The notes beneath the pieces are model-generated. The model saw nothing but the letters and a program-made list of their open reading frames with translations, was not told the origin of the DNA and did not search any database. Position numbers and translations under genes: made by a program. Shown piece after piece: positions 33,632 to 39,562 of a stretch of DNA of 39,562 nucleotides; within the stretch, counting starts at the first letter, position 1; each line of letters starts with the position of its first letter. Origin of the DNA: Treponema sp. UBA7590 (lineage in GTDB: Bacteria > Spirochaetota > Spirochaetia > Treponematales > Treponemataceae); the NCBI GenBank assembly GCA_002478955.1, contig DLKK01000090.1, forward strand, positions 5,859 through 45,420. Reading direction: 5' to 3'.

Positions 33632-36037
33632 ATGAAAAAATACGTATTTTGTTTTATCGCATCTTTTTTTGTTTTGTCAGCTTTAAGCGCAAAAAAACAG
33701 GCAAAACCTTTATATAAATTGCAGGAAAAATCCAAGGTTGAGGCGGAAGTTGCGCCCGCTGGAGAATCAAAAGTTTTTATTGTAGGCACAAATAAAGGTC
33801 TTTTTAAGGTTTCCAGCGGAAATTCATTTTTTCCGGTTTGGACGGAAGGTTCTGTTGAACAAATTGTGCGTACTGTGGTTCCCGGTGAAGACGGAAATCT
33901 TATAGAAAACTGGTATTTCAGGACGAGCAAGGGAATTCTTTTCAGCTCTGATCTGGAGATTTTTGAGTATAGAAATTCAGGCTTGCCTTTATCAACAATA
34001 AAAAGTTACGACGGACAAAACACTGAATTTGAAACCCGGGTACAGAATTTAAAGGATTTGTGTGCAAACCCGCTGAATCCGCTGCAGCTTGTTACCGCAA
34101 CAAAAGACGCGGTTTATTTGTCCCGGGACGGTGGAAAAAACTGGAAAAATCTAGGTTCAATGAGCGCGGCTACTCCTGGCGTAAAGGCTTGTGCAATCGG
34201 TTCAATGCCAGTTGCGCTCAGCGACGGTTCGCTTGGCACGGAACTTGTTGTTTTTATGAGCCATCCGATTTTCGGGCTTTCTTATATCAAGCCAGATGCG
34301 GCGCGCCCAACATGGTTTGATGTCACAAAAGGTTTTGAGATGATGCCGAGCCTTACAAGTCCAGATGAAATTGCAGATATTCTTCCTGTTCTTGTTCAGG
34401 ATGAATATGGAACTTCTTATGTTGACATTTATTTGAGCCAGAGTTTTATTCCGCGCATTTACAAATTTGACTGGCCGAACCGCCAAGGTGAACTTATTTA
34501 TAAAGGCGAAGAACCTGCGGAAACAATCGACGGACTTACAGTTGTTGATAACAAGCTGGTTTTCTCAAAAAATGAAAATCTTGGCGCGCTTAACCTTGAG
34601 GATTACACAAATCCTGGCGTTCCTGAAAAACTTGATGAGTGGAAAAAAAGTTTTTCGTGCGTTCCGGGAAGCGTAAATTCCGCGTGGATTCCATTCAACC
34701 GTACTGGATTGAAAAAAGGGATTCTTTTGAACGAATTGTGGCTTCTGTATCCTGGAACTGTAAATTCAGGATACGGAAGAAAAGCTCTTGGGCAAAAAAG
34801 CATTTACGTTTCGGCGTACCAGTGCAGGGTTCAGGCAGGAATCGACAAATTCAAAAAAATCATAAAAGACAATAAATTGAACAGCCTTGTAATCGACATG
34901 AAAGATGATTACGGACTTCTTCGTTACGACACAAAAGATGAACTTGTAAAATCAAAAGGAAAAGTTACTCAGTATGCGGTTGATCTTGATCATTTTGTTG
35001 AAGAATTCAAGAAGGACAATATTTATCTTATTGCGCGGATTGTTGTATTTAAGGATCGGAATCTTGCAAAATTTGGCGGCTCAAAATATGCGGTCTGGAA
35101 CTACAACACAAAATCTCCTTGGGTTGGTATAAAAGAATACGAAGACATTATTGACGAGGAAACTGGCGAAGTTACCGGGAAAAATCCTATTTATTACGAT
35201 GAAAACTGGGTTGATCCGTACTGCCCGGAAGTTTGGGAATATAATGTTTCAATCGCAAAGGAACTTATTGCCCGCGGATTTGACGAAATTCAGTTTGATT
35301 ATATACGTTTTCCAACAGACGGCTACAATTTGCGCCAGGCAAGTTACCGCTGGAAAAGTGAAGGAATGGACAAGGAAAGCGCGCTTGTTTCTTTCTTGAA
35401 ATACGCACGTGAAAATATAAAAGCCCCAATCGGAATTGATATTTACGGCGCAAACGGTTGGTACAGAAGTGGAACCAGAACCGGCCAGGATGTTGAAATG
35501 ATGGCGGAATATGTTGATGTTATCGGGCCGATGTTTTATCCAAGTCATTTTGAAAATGCGTTTATGAATTTCCCTCCTGTAGAAGACCGGGTCTACCGGA
35601 TTTATTACTACGGAACTTACAGAAACACAATTCTTGCCCGAAATCGAGTTGTTGTTCGCCCTTGGGTTCAGGCTTTTTATCTGAATGTAAGTTATGACCG
35701 CCAATATTACAACAAAGATTATGTTTTGAAGGAAATTTTTGGCGTCCGGGATTCTGTTGACCGCGGATATATGTATTGGAATAACTCTGGAAACTACGAT
35801 ATGCTTTCTCCTGATATTTCAAAAGATACGCCATTTATTGGAACTTGCCCGGAATCCAGCTTGAATTTTAGAAAACCTGCAGTTGGAACTCAGGAAGCGC
35901 CGGATTTTGTGAACGAAGGACTTTCCCGCGTGGATAGAATTTACAACCATGAAAAAAGTCAGAAAAATTCAAAAGATTCTGTGTTTACTCCGTTTCTTCA
36001 GATGAAGCTTTTTGACAGGAAAGTTGAAAAATTCTAG
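33632..36037 (+). CDS. Secreted DUF4015 glycosidase-like protein, 801 aa
   Basis: A signal peptide (MKKYVFCFIASFFVLSALSA) leads into about 350 residues with a propeller-like pattern (FIVGTNKGLFKVSSG, ATKDAVYLSRDGGKNWKNLG), typical of BNR/sialidase-type blades. From about residue 385 follows the DUF4015 (PF13200) TIM-barrel: KSIYVSAYQ, LNSLVIDMKDDYG, IYLIARIVVFKD, WVDPYCPEVWEYN, GFDEIQFDYIRFPTDG, IGIDIYGANGW and DVIGPMFYPSHF. These match glycoside-hydrolase-like barrels with acidic residues at strand ends (Asp and Glu in FDEIQFDY). It is probably an envelope or secreted polysaccharide-acting enzyme; the substrate is unknown. The ribosome binding site is poor. A promoter and terminator follow the stop. 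Confidence 0.87.
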   Translation: MKKYVFCFIASFFVLSALSAKKQAKPLYKLQEKSKVEAEVAPAGESKVFIVGTNKGLFKVSSGNSFFPVWTEGSVEQIVRTVVPGEDGNLIENWYFRTSKGILFSSDLEIFEYRNSGLPLSTIKSYDGQNTEFETRVQNLKDLCANPLNPLQLVTATKDAVYLSRDGGKNWKNLGSMSAATPGVKACAIGSMPVALSDGSLGTELVVFMSHPIFGLSYIKPDAARPTWFDVTKGFEMMPSLTSPDEIADILPVLVQDEYGTSYVDIYLSQSFIPRIYKFDWPNRQGELIYKGEEPAETIDGLTVVDNKLVFSKNENLGALNLEDYTNPGVPEKLDEWKKSFSCVPGSVNSAWIPFNRTGLKKGILLNELWLLYPGTVNSGYGRKALGQKSIYVSAYQCRVQAGIDKFKKIIKDNKLNSLVIDMKDDYGLLRYDTKDELVKSKGKVTQYAVDLDHFVEEFKKDNIYLIARIVVFKDRNLAKFGGSKYAVWNYNTKSPWVGIKEYEDIIDEETGEVTGKNPIYYDENWVDPYCPEVWEYNVSIAKELIARGFDEIQFDYIRFPTDGYNLRQASYRWKSEGMDKESALVSFLKYARENIKAPIGIDIYGANGWYRSGTRTGQDVEMMAEYVDVIGPMFYPSHFENAFMNFPPVEDRVYRIYYYGTYRNTILARNRVVVRPWVQAFYLNVSYDRQYYNKDYVLKEIFGVRDSVDRGYMYWNNSGNYDMLSPDISKDTPFIGTCPESSLNFRKPAVGTQEAPDFVNEGLSRVDRIYNHEKSQKNSKDSVFTPFLQMKLFDRKVEKF

Positions 36038-36049
36038 AAACAAAAAATA

Positions 36050-36079
36050 TTGACGTTATCATTATTTTGCTGTTATAGT
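36050..36079 (+). promoter_or_regulatory. Sigma70-type promoter after the DUF4015 gene
   Basis: TTGACG (36050-36055), 18 bases, TATAGT (36074-36079), 10 of 12 consensus positions. Transcription would start near 36086. A strong terminator stands only about 20 bases further on, so the promoter does not clearly serve mnmE. Confidence 0.6.
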
Positions 36080-36085
36080 GTTGTT

Positions 36086-36137
36086 CTACTTAGTAAATAA
36101 AAAGAGCCAGATATCTTGGGATGTCTGGCTTTTTTTT
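36086..36137 (+). ncRNA. Candidate tiny RNA of about 50 nt
   Basis: A good promoter (36050-36079) is followed at once by a good terminator (36105-36137), leaving a predicted transcript of about 50 bases with a short A-rich 5' part and a terminal hairpin. No ORF with a ribosome binding site fits inside. It may be a small RNA, or the terminator may simply belong to the DUF4015 transcript and the promoter be chance or leak through to mnmE. Confidence 0.35.
36105..36137 (+). terminator. Rho-independent terminator
   Basis: An 11-bp stem with one G.T pair (36105-36115 with 36120-36130, AGCCAGATATC arm) and a TTGG loop is followed by seven T. It is 68 bases after the DUF4015 stop and can end that transcript. 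Confidence 0.85.
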
Positions 36138-36180
36138 ACCCCACTTTTTTTGGATTTCATATTGATAGATTGGATGCGTT

Positions 36181-36215
36181 TATTTGGTAAACTGATTGTT
36201 TTTATTTGGTAAAAC
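36181..36215 (+). promoter_or_regulatory. Two direct repeats upstream of mnmE
   Basis: TTTATTTGGTAAA occurs at 36181-36193 and at 36203-36215, a spacing of 22 bases or about two helical turns. Each contains TGGTAAAC or TGGTAAAAC, which resembles an extended -10 element, so they could be tandem promoters or a tandem binding site. They stand about 75-110 bases before the mnmE start. No clear -35 was found for either copy. Weak -10-like TATAAC also lies at 36245. Confidence 0.35.
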
Positions 36216-36290
36216 TTAAGCTTTTACAGTATGATTGTATTCAATATAACCCACATAAAACAGAATCTTTGATTTTCTATGGAGTTTTAA

Positions 36291-37691
36291 ATGTCTAATC
36301 CAAAATATGTTCCGGAAGAACCGATTTGTGCGGTTGCAACAGCTTTAGCACCAGCCGCGCTGGGAATTGTTCGTTGCTCTGGAACGGATTGTGTTCAGCT
36401 TCTTTCAAAAGTTTTTTCGCGTCCAACGGCATTGGCTAAAGCGACTGGCAATTCTCTTGTTTATGGATGGATTAAAAACGGAGAAACAAAAATTGATGAA
36501 GTTATGGTCAGTGTTTTCCGGGCGCCAAAAAGTTTTACCGGTGAAGAAATGGTTGAAATCAGTTGCCATGGCGGTCCGGGCGTTGTTATGGCGATTCAGA
36601 ATCTTTTGTTAAACAACGGATTCCGGCAGGCGGAACGCGGCGAATTTACTTTTCGTGCTTTTATAAACGGCAAAGCGGATCTTACAAAGGCGGAGGCTGT
36701 TCAGGAAATTATTGAAAGCCGTACAGGGGAAAGCAGAAGCCGTGCGGTCGGGCGGCTTGCAGGAAATCTTTTTGAGGAAATCAGCAGCATAAAAAAACTG
36801 ATTACAGATACTCTTGCTTCAATTGAGGTTGAAATTGAATATCCTGAAGACGAGGAAACAATTGCGGACACTTTTGACCATTCGGATTTGCAGCAGGTGA
36901 TAAAACGTCTTTCTGAACTGAATGATTCGTGGCAGGGCGAAAAACTTTATCAGGATGGAGCGCGGATTGTGCTTTGCGGAAGAACGAATGCCGGAAAATC
37001 ATCTTTGTTCAATGCGATTTTAAAGGAAGATCGTGCGATTGTAAGCGACATTGAAGGAACAACCCGCGACTGGCTTGAAAGCTGGGTTGATTTTGGCGGG
37101 CTTCCGGTTCGGCTTTTTGATACGGCTGGACTCCGCGAGACAGAAGATGTGATTGAAGCGCATGGCGTTGAACTTACTAAAAATCTTACAGAAGATGCTG
37201 ATGTCATTTTGTATTTGTGCGACAGCAAATCTGGGCTTACAAAAGATGATGTTGAATTTTTGAAAAACGCTGAAAAACCTGTGATTTTCTGCTGGAATAA
37301 AATTGATTCAATAGAAGAAAATATTGCCGGAAAAAATTCCTCTGCGTTGAAAAATGAAGACATAAAAAATATAAAAAAGGAAATTAAAATCAGCGCAAAA
37401 AAAGGAAACGGATTTTCTGAGCTTTACAACGCTGTAAAAGAAATTCTGTTCTCAGGCTTGTCAAATGAACGTCCGCAGGCTGGGCTTGGTTCGGCACGTC
37501 AGAAACTGGCTGTTGAGGAAGCTCTTGAAAGCGTAAAACATTCGCTTGTTGCAGCTGAAAAAGATTTTGCGCTGGATGCGGTTGTCCAGGATTTGGAGGA
37601 TGCCCTTAATTTTCTTGGTGAAGTGACTGGAGAAGTTACAGCCGATGATGTTTTGGGAAGTATTTTCAGCCGTTTTTGTGTAGGAAAATAA
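36291..37691 (+). CDS. mnmE: tRNA modification GTPase MnmE
   Basis: The 466-residue protein has the N-terminal tetrahydrofolate-binding domain (AALGIVRCSG, FRAPKSFTGEEMVEISCHGG), the helical domain, an inserted G domain with GRTNAGKSS (230-238), EGTTRD (255-260) and DTAGLRE (277-283), and the C-terminal FCVGK (462-466) with the catalytic Cys463. Together with MnmG it makes the 5-carboxymethylaminomethyl group on wobble uridine. MnmG is not in the window. GGAG stands before the ATG. The stop is 6 bases from the HAD gene. Confidence 0.97.
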   Translation: MSNPKYVPEEPICAVATALAPAALGIVRCSGTDCVQLLSKVFSRPTALAKATGNSLVYGWIKNGETKIDEVMVSVFRAPKSFTGEEMVEISCHGGPGVVMAIQNLLLNNGFRQAERGEFTFRAFINGKADLTKAEAVQEIIESRTGESRSRAVGRLAGNLFEEISSIKKLITDTLASIEVEIEYPEDEETIADTFDHSDLQQVIKRLSELNDSWQGEKLYQDGARIVLCGRTNAGKSSLFNAILKEDRAIVSDIEGTTRDWLESWVDFGGLPVRLFDTAGLRETEDVIEAHGVELTKNLTEDADVILYLCDSKSGLTKDDVEFLKNAEKPVIFCWNKIDSIEENIAGKNSSALKNEDIKNIKKEIKISAKKGNGFSELYNAVKEILFSGLSNERPQAGLGSARQKLAVEEALESVKHSLVAAEKDFALDAVVQDLEDALNFLGEVTGEVTADDVLGSIFSRFCVGK

Positions 37692-37697
37692 CATAAT

Positions 37698-38357
37698 ATG
37701 AAAGATTACATTTTTTTTGATTTGGATGGAACTCTGACGGATTCCAGACCAGGAATTTTTGAGTCTTTGCAGGAAATTTTTATCCATTTTGGAATAAAAA
37801 AGACTGAAAAAGAGATGATGCAGTTTTTGGGACCTGCGCTTTGGGACAGTTTGCCAAAATATTGCGGTTTTTCGCACGAACAATGTGTTGAAGCCGTTGA
37901 GATTTTCCGGAAAAGTTATGCGGAAAAAGGAATTTTCAACAATAAAGTTTATGACGGAATTGTTCCGCTTTTGGAAGCGCTTAAAGCAGAAAGAAAACAT
38001 ATTGTCCTTGCCACAGGAAAACCGGAGTCGCAGGCAAATGTTGTTTTGAACCATTTTGACTTACAGAAATATTTTGATTTTGTTGGCGGAAGTTCCTTTG
38101 ATAAAAGTCGTTGCCGAAAAGCCCAGGTTATTGAATATGCGCTAAAAAACTGCGGACTTTCAGAAAAAGACAAGGAGAGGATAATAATGGTCGGTGACCG
38201 TGACAATGATATTAACGGCGCACATGAAAATGGAATAAAAGTTGCGGCTGTTCTTTACGGCTATGGTTCAAAAGAAGAATTTGAGCAGAACCATGCGGAT
38301 TATATCTGTGAAAATGTAAAAGATTTACAGGAACTTTTATTGAATCCAAAGTTATGA
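37698..38357 (+). CDS. HAD-superfamily phosphatase (Gph-like)
   Basis: The 219-residue protein has the HAD motif I FFDLDGTLTDS (6-16, nucleophile Asp8 and Asp10), a helical cap (about 17-85), motif II VLATGKPES, motif III Lys near KAQVIEYAL and motif IV MVGDRDNDINGA. It is the size and form of phosphoglycolate phosphatase or other subfamily I enzymes (nucleotidase, PPi phosphatase). The substrate cannot be fixed from sequence. It lies 6 bases after mnmE and 12 before ribD, so a three-gene operon is likely. Confidence 0.9.
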   Translation: MKDYIFFDLDGTLTDSRPGIFESLQEIFIHFGIKKTEKEMMQFLGPALWDSLPKYCGFSHEQCVEAVEIFRKSYAEKGIFNNKVYDGIVPLLEALKAERKHIVLATGKPESQANVVLNHFDLQKYFDFVGGSSFDKSRCRKAQVIEYALKNCGLSEKDKERIIMVGDRDNDINGAHENGIKVAAVLYGYGSKEEFEQNHADYICENVKDLQELLLNPKL

Positions 38358-38369
38358 TTTGTAAGAAGA

Positions 38370-39503
38370 ATGAAAATGGAACATGCTGAAAAAAAATATA
38401 TGCGCCGTGCGATTCGATTGGCTCGCCGTGGCGAAGGCTGGACAAATCCTAATCCTTTGGTTGGTGCTGTGATTGTAAAAAACGGTGAGGTTATAGGCGA
38501 GGGATTTCACCGCAAATATGGCGAGCTGCACGCTGAGCGCGATGCGTTAAAAAATTGTCATGAGCGCGGAAATAATCCTGCCGGCGCAACGATTTATGTT
38601 ACGCTTGAGCCTTGCTGTCATTTTGGAAAACAGCCGCCTTGTACTTATGCGCTTGTTGAGGCAGGAATTTCAAATGTTGTTGTTGGTAGCCGGGATCCGA
38701 ATCCTCTTGTTCATGGAAAAGGAAATGAATATTTGCGTCAGCACGGCGTTGAAGTTACAGAAGATTTTTTGAAAGATGAATGTGATGCGCTGAATGCAAT
38801 TTTCTTCCATTATATAACAACGGGGCGTCCTTATATTGCGTTGAAATATGCGATGACCTTGGACGGAAAAATTGCGACAAAAAATGGCGAGTCAAAATGG
38901 ATTAGCGGAGAAAAAAGCCGGGCAGAAGTCCAGAAACTTAGAAACCGATATGCGGGAATTCTTTGCGGAATTGGAACGGTCTTAAAAGATAATCCTATGC
39001 TGAATTGCCGTATGAAAGGCGGAAGCAATCCAGTCAGGATTATTTGTGACTCGCATTTAAAGATTCCTCTTGGGTGTAATATTGTACAGACAGCGAATAA
39101 TATAAAGACAATTGTTGCGGCTGTTTACTCAGAAGATAAAAGTTTTATGGAAAAAAAACTTGCGCTGGAAGAAAAAAATGTTGAGGTTTTGACAGTTCCT
39201 GTGGAAAAAAATCCGGTTGAAAAAAATGAAAAAATCGACCTTGAAAAACTTTTTTGCGAGCTTGGAAGACGGAAAGTTGACAGCATTCTTGTTGAAGGTG
39301 GCGGCGAGATTAATTTTTCTGTGCTGGAAAAAAAACTTGCGGACTGCATTTACGCGTTTATTGCCCCAAAAATATTTGGTGGAACAGCAAAAACTCCGGT
39401 TGCGGGAGCGGGCATTGAACATCCGGCAGACGCATTTAAGTTTAAACTGAAAAACATAAAACATTTTGACGAAGATATTCTGCTTGAGCTGACAAAAAAT
39501 TGA
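38370..39503 (+). CDS. ribD: Bifunctional riboflavin deaminase/reductase RibD
   Basis: The 377-residue protein has the N-terminal zinc deaminase with HAE (54-56) and PCCHFGKQPPC (81-91), which removes the amino group of the GTP-derived pyrimidine. From about residue 150 follows the C-terminal reductase with ALKYAMTLDGKIATKNGESK and VEGGGEINFSVL. Both are complete. ATG 38370 is used, though ATG 38376 is two codons on; GAAG lies just before. No FMN riboswitch-like leader is visible. Other riboflavin genes are not in the window. After the stop only 59 bases remain. Confidence 0.96.
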   Translation: MKMEHAEKKYMRRAIRLARRGEGWTNPNPLVGAVIVKNGEVIGEGFHRKYGELHAERDALKNCHERGNNPAGATIYVTLEPCCHFGKQPPCTYALVEAGISNVVVGSRDPNPLVHGKGNEYLRQHGVEVTEDFLKDECDALNAIFFHYITTGRPYIALKYAMTLDGKIATKNGESKWISGEKSRAEVQKLRNRYAGILCGIGTVLKDNPMLNCRMKGGSNPVRIICDSHLKIPLGCNIVQTANNIKTIVAAVYSEDKSFMEKKLALEEKNVEVLTVPVEKNPVEKNEKIDLEKLFCELGRRKVDSILVEGGGEINFSVLEKKLADCIYAFIAPKIFGGTAKTPVAGAGIEHPADAFKFKLKNIKHFDEDILLELTKN

Positions 39504-39548
39504 TTTTAAGTTTTTGATGAAATAGCGTTTTTTATTAATTGAGCATAG

Positions 39549-39562
39549 AAATTGAATAAGCT
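39549..39562. repeat. Probable start of a second palindromic element (cut off)
   Basis: The last 14 bases, AAATTGAATAAGCT, are identical to 33442-33455, the start of the 124-bp palindrome. It lies 46 bases after the ribD stop. The rest would be outside the window. Confidence 0.5.

Noticed and set aside
1..39562. CRISPR array, prophage or insertion sequence
   Set aside because: No regularly spaced direct repeats, transposase, integrase or phage structural gene is present.

Overview
The window looks like a chromosomal segment of a host-associated Treponema or a close spirochaete relative. This rests on AT-rich DNA (my estimate is about 40% GC), an InlB-repeat/sulfatase-modifying-enzyme-like protein, very long Ig-repeat envelope proteins, a DUF4015 protein and pyruvate phosphate dikinase. 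The genus is inferred from protein style, not from a marker gene. No tRNA, rRNA, transposase, integrase or CRISPR array was seen.

Layout. (1) 1-1703: the 3' end of an InlB-repeat/FGE-domain protein and two small ORFs, one of them DUF2442. (2) 1704-2141: a noncoding stretch packed with inverted repeats; it also holds a short relic of a second ppdK 3' end. (3) 2142-4829, minus strand: ppdK with a clear sigma70-type promoter. (4) 5011-21083, plus strand: about 16 kb matching, gene by gene and in order, the aryl polyene (APE) pathway known from E. coli CFT073 and Xenorhabdus (apeB to apeR). Differences from that layout are an ApeG-ApeH fusion, an ApeJ split into two overlapping genes, and three small predicted membrane proteins inserted between apeM and apeN. 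(5) 21145-24830: a Methyltransf_32-type gene, parA-parB and a sirtuin. (6) 24972-33408: a three-gene envelope operon (a 1978-residue Ig-repeat protein with a barrel-like end, a coiled-coil outer-membrane protein, and a membrane protein with a degenerate HD-GYP domain). (7) 33632-36037: a secreted DUF4015 glycosidase-like protein, followed by a promoter and terminator that bracket a possible tiny RNA. (8) 36291-39503: mnmE, a HAD phosphatase and ribD.

How the ape genes would work together, from knowledge of the family. The AMP-ligase loads an aryl acid onto the carrier proteins ApeE/ApeF. ApeR and the ApeO-ApeC pair extend it, ApeQ reduces and ApeI/ApeP dehydrate. There is no enoyl reductase, so the double bonds stay and a pigment-like polyene forms. 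ApeB would methylate the head group. The acyltransferases and glycosyltransferase would move the chain onto a lipid or sugar carrier, and ApeM (MMPL), ApeL (LolA-like) and ApeN (DUF3261 lipoprotein) would carry it to the outer membrane. No phosphopantetheinyl transferase or aryl-acid-forming enzyme lies in the window, so these must come from elsewhere. The ape letters are assigned by family and order.

A 124-bp imperfect palindrome lies at 33442-33565. Its first 14 bases recur exactly at the last 14 bases of the window, which suggests a dispersed element.
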